Source of the DNA: Saccharomonospora viridis DSM 43017
Lineage (GTDB): Bacteria > Actinomycetota > Actinomycetes > Mycobacteriales > Pseudonocardiaceae
Direction: 5' to 3'
Assembly (NCBI RefSeq): GCF_000023865.1
Contig: NC_013159.1
Location: 4,056,001-4,120,000 of the forward strand
Length of the DNA stretch: 64,000 nucleotides
Shown: positions 25,544 to 35,259 of the stretch, piece by piece
Layout of the letters: each line of letters starts with the position of its first letter
Numbering within the stretch: the first letter of the stretch is position 1
Notes under the pieces: generated by a model
The model's input: the letters and a program-made list of their open reading frames with translations, nothing else
Databases searched by the model: none
Told to the model about the DNA's origin: nothing
Position numbers and translations under genes: made by a program

Positions 25544-28378
25544 GTGTCGGACGACCGCGACACTCCCGGGCTCAGTTCTCAAGCGGCGGAATGGCGAGAA
25601 CGCGCCCGGCGCAATCGTGAGGAAGCCGAGCGAAGGCGGCGTCGAGCACTGGACACCCAGGGCGGTATCAGCGTCGCCGAGATGCTCGCCCGACATACCG
25701 CCGAACGGCGATCGTCCGAGGAGAACGGATCAGCACGTCCGTCGAGGCTGCAGCGCAGGCGAGCGCTCGAACAGGCCCTCGACACGCCTTCCGGGTCTCC
25801 CCGTAGGGCCAGGCACGCGGCCGACGACGATGACGATCACTTCCCGTCCACCGGACGCCATCAACGGCCGGACCCGCCTGAACCGGTCGAATCAGCACAT
25901 GTCCCACCACCGCAGCCGCCTGTTCCGCAGCATCCGCCACTGCCGGAACGCACTCGCGGTGCGATGCCGTCGGTCCCCCAGCCACCGGCCGACTCCGTCC
26001 CCCGAGGCATCGCGAGGTCCGACGCGGCGCGGTCCGAACCGGCCTGGAACCGGCCGTTGCCGTCGGACGCCGGCCGTCCGCACCCTCGGGGACCGCAGCC
26101 CCGCAGGCCCGAATCGGCACGTTCGGGTCACTTCCTCGCGGTCGAACCGCCGTACGGGGAACCGCCGAGACACGTGCCCACCCGAAACGCCGAACCTCCA
26201 TCGCCCTCGGCGACCCCCCCACCGGTGCCGTCACGTGAGCAGGCACCGCCCCCGCCCGAGCGACCACGTCCCCCGGCCCGGTTCCAGCCACCCCCTCGGG
26301 AACAACATCTGCCGAAACCCGCTCGTCCGCCCGCCAACATCGGTTCCGCTCCCGACTCCGCACCGGAACGGACGGGGGACACTCCGCCACCGCCTCCGCG
26401 GATGCCGGAAGCGCCGGGACGCAGGCCGCCCGCGCCGCCGAACGGTCGACCGCATCCCCCGGCTCGTGCGGCGGAGCCCCGCCCCGGCCCGCCGCCCACG
26501 CCGTCGGGGCGGTATCCCGTGCCGCCGGAACTCCTACACCAGGCCGGAGCGGGTGAGGCGCAGCCTCCGGTGGCGACTCCACCCCCCGCGCCGCAGCGAC
26601 CGCACCACCGTCCCGAGCGGGAGGAGGACGAGCGTTCGCTCGAAGACCGGCTGACGATGACCGATCAGATGGAGCCGGTCGACGACGCCACGAAGTACCG
26701 TCGCAAGATCGACGAGTCGTTGGCGCGCTTCTCAGCCGCACACGACGAGCTGGAGGCCGAGGAACGCAGGAAGCGGCAGCGGCGACAGCGTCTTTTGGAA
26801 CAGACCATGACCGCGTTCCAGCGGGTGGTCCCGGTGGGGCCGAAGTCGCACAGGCGCAACAACGCCCGGCGTAACCACACAGACCCGGACGACGACGGTG
26901 AGTCCGAACGAGGCGGTCTCGTAGGTCTCGAAGGGGTCGCCGGGTTCGGCGGCCTCGAAGCCGGTGCCGAAACCGATGCCGCACCGGACGACGTGGACTC
27001 GGACGACACCGAGTTGGTCCGGCTCGAATCCGAAGAAACCGAATCCGACGAAACCGATTCGGACGGCGACGGGTCGAACGGCGCGAACGGCCTGCGCACC
27101 ACCGAAGCGGATGACACAGGCTCCGCCGGAACCGACTCGGATGAGTCCACATCGGACCAAGATGGGTCGGAGACGCGGGACCACGCCGAGCGCACCGGAC
27201 GGGACAGACGCGCCGTACTCGCGTCGAAGGCCGCCGTCCTCGTCGTCGCGGTGCTCGTGTTCCTCGGCACCGGGATCGGCTGGGGCGCCAAGACGTGGTT
27301 CGAAGGCCAGGTCAACGAGATCCTCGCCCTGGACGAGGACTCGGCCGACATCAGGAACGCGTCCGCGCAGATCGGTGACGCGAACTTCCTCATCGTCGGC
27401 TCCGACACCAGGGAGGGCGCGGAGGCCGAGGACAACGTCGGCTCCACGGAGTCGATCCAGGGTGCCCGGTCGGACACGGTGATGCTCGCCCACATCCCGG
27501 AGGACCGGGAGCGCGTCGTGGTGATCTCCTTCCCCCGTGACCTGGAGATCACCAGACCCGAATGCCAGCGCTGGGATTCCGCCACGGGTGCCTACGGCGA
27601 GACCGTCGGCCCGGCCGAGGCCGTGAAGCTCAACACCGCGTTCACCATCGGCGGCCCCCGGTGTCTGACGAAGGTGATCCAACAGATCAGCGGCGTGCGG
27701 ATCAACCATTTCGTCGGGATCGACTTCCAGGGCTTCAAGGGCATGGTCGACGCGGTCGGCGGGGTCACGATGCACTTCGAGGAGCCGATGCGGGACGCCG
27801 AGCTCGGGTTGATCGTGGCGGAAACCGGCGATGTCCTGCTCAAAGGCGAACAGGCGTTGAGCTTCGTGCGGGCGCGCAAGGTGTACGGCGACCCGACGTT
27901 CTCCGACTACGGTCGGATGAAGCGCCAACAGGATTTCCTCGCGTCGCTGCTGCGCAAGGTGCTGTCCGGCGATGTGCTGCTCGACATGGGCAAACTGACC
28001 AATTTCGCGCAGGCGTTCGCCAGGTCCACGTTCGGCGAGAACATCGGGGTCGACCAAATGCTCACCTTGGCCCAGTCGATGAAGGGACTGGACGCGGGCA
28101 AGGTCACGTTCCTCACGATCCCGACGGTGGGTGAGGCCAACGAGCGCGGCAACGAAGTGCTGCTGGAGTCGGAGGCCGCGAAGTTGTTCCAAGCGCTCAT
28201 CGACAACACCCCGCTACCGGGGGAGGAAGAGGAGCAGCAAGGCGCTCCCACACCGGAGGCCGGAGCCGAGACGGGAACACCGCAACAAGCCGCCGCACCG
28301 GTCGGACAGGCGTTGAACGCGGTTAACCGAGGCTTCATTTCGCGGTACGGCGTACGTGCTAACCCGCACGTAGAGTGA
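25544..28378 (+). CDS. LytR-CpsA-Psr (LCP) family cell-wall ligase with very long disordered N-terminus
   Basis: A 944-residue protein. Residues 1-110 are Arg/Glu-rich, 110-370 Pro-rich, and 440-555 acidic with repeated Glu-Ser/Asp-Ser pairs. A single membrane helix lies near 560-585. The LCP domain (about 612-860) shows NFLIVGSDTRE, GARSDTVMLAHI, SFPRDLEI, HFVGIDFQGFKGMVDAVGGV and LSFVRARKVYG, with the Arg/Asp residues that hold the polyprenyl pyrophosphate substrate. LCP enzymes attach teichoic acid-like polymers or arabinogalactan to peptidoglycan. The GTG follows an AAGGGAG site. Usual length is 350-500 residues, so the cytoplasmic tail is exceptional. Confidence 0.88.
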   Translation: MSDDRDTPGLSSQAAEWRERARRNREEAERRRRRALDTQGGISVAEMLARHTAERRSSEENGSARPSRLQRRRALEQALDTPSGSPRRARHAADDDDDHFPSTGRHQRPDPPEPVESAHVPPPQPPVPQHPPLPERTRGAMPSVPQPPADSVPRGIARSDAARSEPAWNRPLPSDAGRPHPRGPQPRRPESARSGHFLAVEPPYGEPPRHVPTRNAEPPSPSATPPPVPSREQAPPPPERPRPPARFQPPPREQHLPKPARPPANIGSAPDSAPERTGDTPPPPPRMPEAPGRRPPAPPNGRPHPPARAAEPRPGPPPTPSGRYPVPPELLHQAGAGEAQPPVATPPPAPQRPHHRPEREEDERSLEDRLTMTDQMEPVDDATKYRRKIDESLARFSAAHDELEAEERRKRQRRQRLLEQTMTAFQRVVPVGPKSHRRNNARRNHTDPDDDGESERGGLVGLEGVAGFGGLEAGAETDAAPDDVDSDDTELVRLESEETESDETDSDGDGSNGANGLRTTEADDTGSAGTDSDESTSDQDGSETRDHAERTGRDRRAVLASKAAVLVVAVLVFLGTGIGWGAKTWFEGQVNEILALDEDSADIRNASAQIGDANFLIVGSDTREGAEAEDNVGSTESIQGARSDTVMLAHIPEDRERVVVISFPRDLEITRPECQRWDSATGAYGETVGPAEAVKLNTAFTIGGPRCLTKVIQQISGVRINHFVGIDFQGFKGMVDAVGGVTMHFEEPMRDAELGLIVAETGDVLLKGEQALSFVRARKVYGDPTFSDYGRMKRQQDFLASLLRKVLSGDVLLDMGKLTNFAQAFARSTFGENIGVDQMLTLAQSMKGLDAGKVTFLTIPTVGEANERGNEVLLESEAAKLFQALIDNTPLPGEEEEQQGAPTPEAGAETGTPQQAAAPVGQALNAVNRGFISRYGVRANPHVE

Positions 28379-28383
28379 ATCCC

Positions 28384-29046
28384 ATGCGTGAGGCTTATAA
28401 CGTCGAACTTGAGAACCTGGCCACGAAGCTGGCCGACATGTCCGTTCAGGTGGCGGACGCCATGGAACGGGCGACCAAGGCCATGTTGGAGTCGGACCTG
28501 GAGCTGGCGGAGCAGGTCATCAGCGACGATGCCTTGGTCGACGACGCGCGCGCCGATTGCGAGGAGCAGGCGTACGCACTGCTCGCGCTGCAAGCACCCG
28601 TGGCCACCGACCTGCGAATCGTGCTCGCCGCCATCCACGCGGCCGAAAGTCTCGAACGGATGGGAGATCTGGCCCTGCACGTCGCGAAGGCGGCCCGTCG
28701 TCGGCACCCGGAACCGGTGCTGCCCGAGGACGTCCAGCCGTATTTCGCCGACATGGGCAAGATCGTGGTGAAGCTGGCCCGCCGGGTCGAACAGATCATC
28801 AAGACCCGCGACATCGAAGCCGCCCGCCGCCTGGAGACCGAGGACGACCAGGTCGACGACATCCACCGGCACCTGTTCAGCGTCATCATGGCCAAGGACT
28901 GGGAACACGGTGTGGCCACCGCCGTGGACGTCACGCTGCTCGGCCGCTTCTACGAGCGTTACGCCGACCACGCCGTGTCCGTGGCCCGGAGGATGGTGTT
29001 CGTGGTCACGGGCCGGATGCCGGGCTATTCGACCGAGGAATTCTGA
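28384..29046 (+). CDS. phoU: phosphate transport regulator PhoU
   Basis: A 220-residue all-helical protein made of two three-helix bundles, each with the metal-binding E/D...D pattern (ESLERMGDLALHV in the first, GRFYERYADHAVSVARR in the second). PhoU restrains the Pst transporter and the PhoR kinase when phosphate is ample. ATG 28384 matches the family N-terminus; GTG 28375 would overlap the LCP stop. It lies upstream of pstS with a 243-bp gap that carries a PHO-box-like site. Confidence 0.93.
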   Translation: MREAYNVELENLATKLADMSVQVADAMERATKAMLESDLELAEQVISDDALVDDARADCEEQAYALLALQAPVATDLRIVLAAIHAAESLERMGDLALHVAKAARRRHPEPVLPEDVQPYFADMGKIVVKLARRVEQIIKTRDIEAARRLETEDDQVDDIHRHLFSVIMAKDWEHGVATAVDVTLLGRFYERYADHAVSVARRMVFVVTGRMPGYSTEEF

Positions 29047-29169
29047 TCACCTGAAAGACACTCGCCGCACACCGGACGTCCATGCCCCGTACCGCTGATG
29101 TCCGGTTCGGCATAACGGACAGTGACGTCCGTGTGCTGTCGCCGTGACGTCCCCCGGATGTCGGGTTTC

Positions 29170-29191
29170 GTTCAACTTCTGTTTACCGACA
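29170..29191 (+). promoter_or_regulatory. PHO-box-like direct repeat upstream of pstS
   Basis: Two adjacent 11-nt units, GTTCAACTTCT and GTTTACCGACA, match the spacing of the Streptomyces PhoP site (GTTCACC-like 11-mers in tandem). They end 98 nt before the pstS start, in an otherwise empty 243-bp gap. Binding by a PhoP-type regulator is inferred. Confidence 0.55.
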
Positions 29192-29289
29192 CTGTCCTGC
29201 GGTGTCACGTACCGCCCATAACGTCCAGCAACGTGAGCATCCCCAGAGGTCGGTTGCAACCGACCGCCACCTTGCGGAAGAGGTCTACC

Positions 29290-30387
29290 GTGAAGCGTTT
29301 CCCCTTGGGCCGCGTGATCGCTCTCCCTGCGGCTGCCGCGCTCACCCTCGGCATCGCGGCATGCGGTTCGGTCAACGAACGGGGCGACAACCAAGGCGGC
29401 AACGGATCGGAACTGTCGGGGACGATCTCGGGTGCGGGCGCCAGCTCGCAGGAGGCCGCGCAGAAGGCGTGGCAGGCCGGCTTCCTCGGCAGCCACCCCG
29501 ACGTCACGGTGAACTACGACCCCATCGGCTCCGGCGGGGGTCGTGAGCAATTCATCAACGGCGGGTCCGACTTCGGCGGTACCGACGCCTTCCTGACCGA
29601 CGACGAACTGGCGGCGGCTCAGGAGCGTTGCGGCGAGGTCGTGGAGATCCCGACGTACGTGTCCCCGGTCGCGGTGATCTTCAACCTGAAGGGCGTCAAC
29701 GAGCTGAACCTCAAGCCCAGCACCATCGCGAAGATCTTCAACCAGAAGATCACCAAGTGGAACGACCCGGAGATCGCCGCCGACAACCCGGACGTCGATC
29801 TGCCCGACCTGGGGATCACCCCGGTCAACCGCTCGGACGAGTCCGGCACCACCGAGAACTTCACCGAGTACCTCAAGGCCGCCGCGCCGGAGGAATGGCC
29901 GCACGAGCCCAGCGACAGCTGGCCGGTGAACGGTGGCGAGGCGGCTCAGGGCACCTCGGGCGTGGTCCAGGCGGTGAGCAACGGCAACGGCACCATCGGT
30001 TACGCGGACGCGAGCCAGGCCGGTGACCTGGGCACGGTGAAGGTCGGCGTGGGTGACGACTTCGTCGCCTACTCCCCACAGGCGGCCGCCAAGGTGCTGG
30101 AGGTCTCCGAGCGCATCGAGGGTCGCGGCGACTACAGCTTCGCCTACGACCTCGCTCGCGACACGACGGAGGAGGGTACCTACCCCATCGTCCTCGTTTC
30201 GTACGCTCTGGCCTGCACCAACTACGATGACGCGAACAAGGCTGAACTCGTGAAGGCGTACTTCGATTACATGATCAGCTCTGAGGGGCAGCAGGCTTCA
30301 GCGCAGCACGCCGGCTCCGCTCCCATCTCCGACGCGCTGCGTGAGGAGATCCAGCCCGCGATCGACGCGATCGGCTCCGGTAGCTGA
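29290..30387 (+). CDS. pstS: phosphate ABC transporter substrate-binding lipoprotein PstS
   Basis: A 365-residue lipoprotein: basic N-terminus, hydrophobic core and lipobox LGIAAC around Cys23-24. The mature part holds GAGASSQEAAQKAW, YDPIGSGGGREQF, FGGTDAFL and NRSDESGTTENFTEYL, the residues that cradle phosphate in PstS. GTG 29290 follows a GGAAGAGG site. It captures phosphate outside the membrane for PstCAB, encoded directly downstream. Confidence 0.95.
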   Translation: MKRFPLGRVIALPAAAALTLGIAACGSVNERGDNQGGNGSELSGTISGAGASSQEAAQKAWQAGFLGSHPDVTVNYDPIGSGGGREQFINGGSDFGGTDAFLTDDELAAAQERCGEVVEIPTYVSPVAVIFNLKGVNELNLKPSTIAKIFNQKITKWNDPEIAADNPDVDLPDLGITPVNRSDESGTTENFTEYLKAAAPEEWPHEPSDSWPVNGGEAAQGTSGVVQAVSNGNGTIGYADASQAGDLGTVKVGVGDDFVAYSPQAAAKVLEVSERIEGRGDYSFAYDLARDTTEEGTYPIVLVSYALACTNYDDANKAELVKAYFDYMISSEGQQASAQHAGSAPISDALREEIQPAIDAIGSGS

Positions 30388-30509
30388 CATCGACGCACTA
30401 CTTCCTCGTCCGGGTGGTCACGATGACAGTGGCCACCCGGAGCCGTGTTCAGGCTGTCGCGGTGTCTGCTCCGCGTGGGCATCGCGACCAGCACCAGAAG
30501 GGATGGCAA

Positions 30510-31454
30510 TTGCCCAGCACAGCGGATAAGCCGCGCACGCGGAGAGCGCCACTGCGGCCGGGGGACCGTATCTTCGCCGGCGCCTCCACGGGCGCGGGCA
30601 TCCTGATCCTCGTCGTACTCGCCGGTGTCGCGGCATTCCTCGTCACGGAGGCGTGGCCGGCGATCACCGCCCCCGCCGAGGAGATCCCCGGTGGCGAGGG
30701 ACTCATCGTCTACATCTGGCCACTGCTGTTCGGCACGCTGCTGTCAGCGGTGTTCGCACTGCTGATCGCCGCTCCGCTCGCAGTGGCCATCGCTTTGTTC
30801 GTGACCTACTACGCGCCCCGACGTATCGCGCAGGCCCTGGGGTATCTGATCGACCTGCTCGCGGCCGTGCCGAGCATCGTCTACGGCCTGTGGGGCTTCA
30901 ACCAGCTCGCACCGTTGACGGTCGAACCGTCGGGCTGGTTGGCCGAGAACCTGGGGTTCATCCCGTTCTTCGAAGGACCGCCTTCGGCCACTGGCCGCAC
31001 CATGCTGGTGGCCATCCTGGTCCTCGCGGTGATGATCCTGCCGATCATCACCGCCGTCGTGCGGGAGGCGTTCGTCCAGACTCCGAGGCTGCACGAGGAG
31101 GCGTCGCTGGCGCTGGGCGCCACCCGCTGGGAAATGATCAAGATGGCGGTGCTGCCGTTCGGCAGGTCGAGCATCATCGGTGCCTCGATGCTGGGGCTCG
31201 GACGCGCGCTCGGCGAGACGATGGCCGTGGCCATCGTGCTGTCGGTCTCGGGCGGAGTCACCTTCAACCTCATCAGCACCGGTAACCCGGGGACCATCGC
31301 GGCCAACATCGCGTTGCAGTTCCCCGAGTCCACCGGCATCGCCATCAACACGCTGATCGCCTCCGGTCTGGTGCTGTTCGCCCTCACCCTGGTCGTGAAC
31401 ATGGCGGCCCGTGCGGTGGTCGAGCGGCGCAAGGAATTCTCGGGAGCCAACTGA
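30510..31454 (+). CDS. pstC: phosphate ABC transporter permease PstC
   Basis: A 314-residue inner-membrane permease with six helices and the BPD permease loop EEASLALGATRWEMIKMAVLPFG. TTG 30510 is chosen because a well-spaced AGAAGGGA site precedes it; longer in-frame starts lack one. The stop overlaps the pstA start as TGATG. Confidence 0.93.
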   Translation: MPSTADKPRTRRAPLRPGDRIFAGASTGAGILILVVLAGVAAFLVTEAWPAITAPAEEIPGGEGLIVYIWPLLFGTLLSAVFALLIAAPLAVAIALFVTYYAPRRIAQALGYLIDLLAAVPSIVYGLWGFNQLAPLTVEPSGWLAENLGFIPFFEGPPSATGRTMLVAILVLAVMILPIITAVVREAFVQTPRLHEEASLALGATRWEMIKMAVLPFGRSSIIGASMLGLGRALGETMAVAIVLSVSGGVTFNLISTGNPGTIAANIALQFPESTGIAINTLIASGLVLFALTLVVNMAARAVVERRKEFSGAN

Positions 31455-32548
31455 TGCCCAGTCCGACGAGTACTCCCGACACGGGAGACACCGACCTGCA
31501 CACACCGCTGTCCGGTGTACCGCTCACACATGGGCAGCTACCGAAGCACGCCTCGTGGATCGTGTTGGTCGTCGCGGCACTGGTCGGTCTCGGCCTGTGG
31601 TGGCTCGCCGATTGGAACATCGCGGGCGCGACCATCCTCGCCGCGATCTGCTACACCGTCGTGCTCTACACGTGGTCCCGCTTCGTCGAGGGGCCGAGGA
31701 AAGCCAAGGACCGGTTGGTCACGACCCTGGTGACAGGCGCGTTCCTGCTCGCCCTGCTGCCGTTGATCTCGGTCGTGGTCACGGTGGTGTCCAAGGGCCT
31801 GGCCCGGTTCGACGCCGAGTTCTTCACCTACTCGATGCGAGGTGTGCTCGGTGAGGGCGGTGGTGTCTACCACGCCATCACGGGCACGCTCATCATCACC
31901 GGACTCGCGACGGCCATCTCGGTGCCGGTGGGCATGTTGACCGCCATCTACCTGGTGGAGTACGGCCGGGGCAAACTCGCCAAGGCCATCACCTTCTTCG
32001 TCGACGTCATGACCGGTATCCCCTCGATCGTCGCCGGTCTGTTCGCCTACTCCCTTTTCGCGTTGCTGTTCGACAACCCCGGCATCCGCATGGGGATGAT
32101 GGGCGCCATCGCGTTGAGCGTGCTGATGACCCCCGTGGTGGTGCGGTCGACGGAGGAGATGCTGAAGCTCGTCCCCAACGAGTTGCGGGAGGCGTCGTAC
32201 GCGCTCGGGGTCCCCAAATGGCGGACTATCCTCAAGGTGGTGCTGCCGACCGCACTGGCCGGTATCGCCACGGGTGTCACCCTCGCCATCGCCAGGGTCA
32301 TCGGCGAAACCGCACCTTTGCTGGTGACGGCGGGTATCACCACGGGCGACAACTTCGATCCGTTCGACGACCGCATGGCCACCTTGCCGGTCTTCGCGTA
32401 CTACCAGTACGTCGCCCCTGGTACCCCACCCGAGCCGGCACTCGATCGGGCCTGGGCGGCCGCGCTGCTGCTCATCATCATCGTGATGGTGCTCAACCTG
32501 ATCGCCCGGCTCATCTCCCGCATGTTCGCCCCCAAGACCCGCGGCTAG
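31454..32548 (+). CDS. pstA: phosphate ABC transporter permease PstA
   Basis: A 364-residue permease, longer at the N-terminus than usual because of two additional hydrophobic segments (about 40-75). The second half has the permease motif ELREASYALGVPKWRTILKVVLP. It forms the membrane channel with PstC. Confidence 0.93.
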   Translation: MPSPTSTPDTGDTDLHTPLSGVPLTHGQLPKHASWIVLVVAALVGLGLWWLADWNIAGATILAAICYTVVLYTWSRFVEGPRKAKDRLVTTLVTGAFLLALLPLISVVVTVVSKGLARFDAEFFTYSMRGVLGEGGGVYHAITGTLIITGLATAISVPVGMLTAIYLVEYGRGKLAKAITFFVDVMTGIPSIVAGLFAYSLFALLFDNPGIRMGMMGAIALSVLMTPVVVRSTEEMLKLVPNELREASYALGVPKWRTILKVVLPTALAGIATGVTLAIARVIGETAPLLVTAGITTGDNFDPFDDRMATLPVFAYYQYVAPGTPPEPALDRAWAAALLLIIIVMVLNLIARLISRMFAPKTRG

Positions 32549-32577
32549 GTCTTTAGATACCTGGGATTGGAAGCACT

Positions 32578-33357
32578 GTGGCAAAGCAAATCGAGGTCAA
32601 GGATCTCGACATCTACTACGACAAGGTCCTCGCCGTACAAGGCGTGTCGATGACGATCCAGCCACGGTCGGTCACCGCGCTGATCGGTCCTTCCGGCTGC
32701 GGCAAGTCCACGTTCCTGCGCACGTTGAACCGGATGCACGAACTCGTGCCGAACGCGCGGGTCGAGGGCCAGGTCCTGCTGGACGGCCAGGACCTGTACG
32801 CGCCGGACGTGGACCCCGTGCGGGTGCGCACCCAGATCGGCATGGTGTTCCAGCGGCCGAACCCGTTCCCCACGATGTCGATCTACGACAACGTGGCCGC
32901 CGGGCTCAAGCTGAACAACCGGAAGATGAAGCGCTCGGAGATGGACGACATCGTCGAGCGCTCACTGCGTTCGGCGAACCTGTGGAACGAGGTCAAGGAC
33001 CGCTTGGGCAAACCGGGCTCCGGCCTGTCCGGCGGTCAGCAACAGCGCCTGTGCATCGCGCGCGCCATCGCGGTGCAGCCGGACGTGCTGTTGATGGACG
33101 AACCGTGTTCCGCGCTCGACCCGATCTCCACTCAGGCCATCGAGGACCTGATGTTGGAACTCAAGAGCGAGTACACGATCGTGATCGTCACCCACAACAT
33201 GCAGCAGGCCGCCCGGGTCAGCGATACGACCGGGTTCTTCAACCTCAAGGGCATCGGACAGCCGGGTGAGTTGGTGGAGATCGGCGAGACCGCCAAGATC
33301 TTCTCGATGCCGCAGAACAAGGCCACGGAGGACTACATCTCCGGCCGCTTCGGCTGA
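32578..33357 (+). CDS. pstB: phosphate ABC transporter ATPase PstB
   Basis: A 259-residue ABC ATPase with Walker [10 protein letters not shown] (37-45), Q-loop VFQRPNPFP, signature LSGGQQQRL, Walker [12 protein letters not shown] and the switch His in VTHNMQQA. The PstB-specific [10 protein letters not shown] follows Walker A. GTG 32578 has TTGGAAG upstream. It converges on mshD across a hairpin. Confidence 0.96.
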   Translation: MAKQIEVKDLDIYYDKVLAVQGVSMTIQPRSVTALIGPSGCGKSTFLRTLNRMHELVPNARVEGQVLLDGQDLYAPDVDPVRVRTQIGMVFQRPNPFPTMSIYDNVAAGLKLNNRKMKRSEMDDIVERSLRSANLWNEVKDRLGKPGSGLSGGQQQRLCIARAIAVQPDVLLMDEPCSALDPISTQAIEDLMLELKSEYTIVIVTHNMQQAARVSDTTGFFNLKGIGQPGELVEIGETAKIFSMPQNKATEDYISGRFG

Positions 33358-33371
33358 CGGGCAGCGTTCCC

Positions 33372-33410
33372 GGGTCGTGGGCGAAGGCGTCGAGCCGACG
33401 CTCACGACCC
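33372..33410. terminator. terminator between pstB and mshD
   Basis: GGGTCGTG (33372-33379) pairs with CACGACCC (33403-33410), with an inner GCGTCG/CGACGC stem. It overlaps the mshD stop codon and may serve both converging genes. Confidence 0.55.
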
Positions 33411-34322
33411 TTGCGCGTACTGGACGTCGGTCTCCACCGTCTCGAAACCGAGTTTGCGGTAGACGGCGATAGCGGGCGCGTTGTCGCCCTCGACGTAGAG
33501 GATCACCTGCTCGAGCCCACGTTGCCGCAGGTGGCGCAGTCCGGCCAGGGTCAGCGCCTTGCCGAGTCCCCCGCCTTGCGCGTCGGGGTCGACACCGACG
33601 ACGTAGACCTCCCCGACGGGACGCCCACCGAAACGGTTCGGGTTGGCCGGGTGCACTTTCGTCCAGTGGAAGCCCACGACCCGGCCCTCGGCGTTCTCGG
33701 CGAGGAAGAACCCGTCGGCGTCGAACCAGCTCTCCCGCTGCGCTTCCCGCAACGCCTTCACGTCGAATTGGCTCTGTTCGGGGTGCCAGTCGAAGGCACG
33801 CGCGTTGACGGCTATCACCGCCTCCTCGTCCTGGCCGGGGACGAATGTGCGTAACCTGACGCCCTCCGGAAGCCGGGGCTTTGGCCATTCCTGTTCGGCC
33901 GAGGACGCGCTCATCACGAGAAGCTCCCTGGCCCGCGACAGTCCGAACCGCTCGGCCAGTCGAGCGGCGGCGGGGTGATCGCCGTGGGACCAGATCCGAA
34001 GCCGGTCCGCGTGCCGCAACACTTCCTCGAGTAGGGCCGTCCCGTGTCCCCGTCGCCGGTGCGCGGGATGCACGATCAGCTCGGCGACCTGGCGTCCGAA
34101 CGCATCGCCCCGGACATCGAGGTGGGCGTAGCCGACGAGTTCGGCCGCGGCGCCCTCCCCGCTGAAACACAGCAGGTGACGTGGACCGGAGAACTCGCCG
34201 GGCAGCGGTCCGTCCGGTTCGACCTCGGGACGGCCGTCGGTCTCGCGCGCGGCCAGCAGCAATGCGCGCACATCATCGATGCGGTCGGCGTCCAGTTCCT
34301 CGGCCCACACGAAGTTGCGCAT
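33402..34322 (-). CDS. mshD: mycothiol synthase
   Basis: A 306-residue double-GNAT acetyltransferase that acetylates the cysteine amine of Cys-GlcN-Ins, the last step of mycothiol synthesis. The C-terminal active domain has VYVVGVDPDAQGGGLGKALTLAGLRHL (acetyl-CoA loop) and LYVEGDNAPAIAVYRKLGF; the N-terminal domain has VHPAHRRRGHGTALL. It follows glnR on the same strand with a 41-bp gap. Mycothiol is confined to actinobacteria. Confidence 0.95.
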   Translation of the reverse strand: MRNFVWAEELDADRIDDVRALLLAARETDGRPEVEPDGPLPGEFSGPRHLLCFSGEGAAAELVGYAHLDVRGDAFGRQVAELIVHPAHRRRGHGTALLEEVLRHADRLRIWSHGDHPAAARLAERFGLSRARELLVMSASSAEQEWPKPRLPEGVRLRTFVPGQDEEAVIAVNARAFDWHPEQSQFDVKALREAQRESWFDADGFFLAENAEGRVVGFHWTKVHPANPNRFGGRPVGEVYVVGVDPDAQGGGLGKALTLAGLRHLRQRGLEQVILYVEGDNAPAIAVYRKLGFETVETDVQYAQGS

Positions 34323-34363
34323 GGGCCCAACCCTAGTTGACAACGGCCACGCCGCCGGCGTGA

Positions 34364-35125
34364 TCAGTTCGAGGAGAGTTCCGAAAACCCGGCCGCAAAG
34401 GCGGCGTGTGCGGAGTCGGCGGCGTGGGAGGAGGAGCGTTCCGCCGCCGTTTTCCCGGGACGCACGAACTTGTAACCCACGTTGCGCACGGTGCCGATCA
34501 ACTGTTCGTGTTCCGGTCCGAGCTTGGCGCGCAGTCGTCGAACATGCACGTCGACGGTGCGGGTACCGCCGAAGAAGTCGTAACCCCACACCGCCTGGAG
34601 CAACTGCTCTCGGGTGAACACCCGCCCCGCGTGCTGGGCGAGGTACTTCAGCAGCTCGAACTCCTTGTAGGTGAGTTCCAGCGTGCGTTTGCGCAGCCGC
34701 GCCGTGTAGGTCGTCTCGTCGATCACCAGGTCGCCGACGCGCAGTTCGGTGTCGGACTCGGAGCCACCACTCGCTCGGGTGGTGGCGAGCCTGAGCCGGG
34801 CGTCCACTTCGGCGGGACCAGCGCTGGGGAGCACAATGTCATCGGTGCGCCATTCGGAGTTGACGGCCACGAGTCCGCCCTCACCGACCACCGCGATCAC
34901 CGGGGTGGACCCGGTTTCCGTCGGGTTCTTGAGCAGGCGACACAGATTCTTGGCCGAGGCCAGGTCCCTGCGGGCGTCGAGGAGGATGATGTCCGGGTGA
35001 CCTGTGTCGAGGAGGGCGCTGGGCTCCGGTCGACGCACCCGTACGGTATGCGGCAACAGGTCGAGCGCGGGAAGAACGGAGGTGGCCCGATGTTCCGTCG
35101 TCAGTACCAGCAGTTCGAATCCCAT
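34364..35125 (-). CDS. glnR: GlnR-type winged-helix response regulator
   Basis: A 253-residue OmpR-family regulator. The receiver begins [26 protein letters not shown], as in GlnR, with a [11 protein letters not shown] segment but without the full acidic phosphorylation pocket. The DNA-binding domain has [26 protein letters not shown] and [33 protein letters not shown], nearly invariant in actinobacterial GlnR. GlnR controls nitrogen metabolism genes. ATG 35125 with GGTGGTG upstream is preferred. The position beside mshD matches Rv0818-Rv0819 of M. tuberculosis. Confidence 0.93.
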   Translation of the reverse strand: MGFELLVLTTEHRATSVLPALDLLPHTVRVRRPEPSALLDTGHPDIILLDARRDLASAKNLCRLLKNPTETGSTPVIAVVGEGGLVAVNSEWRTDDIVLPSAGPAEVDARLRLATTRASGGSESDTELRVGDLVIDETTYTARLRKRTLELTYKEFELLKYLAQHAGRVFTREQLLQAVWGYDFFGGTRTVDVHVRRLRAKLGPEHEQLIGTVRNVGYKFVRPGKTAAERSSSHAADSAHAAFAAGFSELSSN

Positions 35126-35259
35126 GGTCACCACCCCGCGATTCCGCGTTCCGGTTGGATTAAGAGTAATCCCGGGTCCTGCGGCCGCAGCAGTTCTGGA
35201 ACCGGCGTCACATCATTTCGGGCTCGGTGAAACATGTTTTTAACAGGACGGAAGTGATC

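Noticed and set aside
25668-27152. 494-codon minus-strand frame
   Set aside because: Opposite the disordered Pro/Glu-rich part of the LCP gene; Arg/Pro-rich shadow without motifs. The LCP frame has a ribosome site and continues into a real domain.
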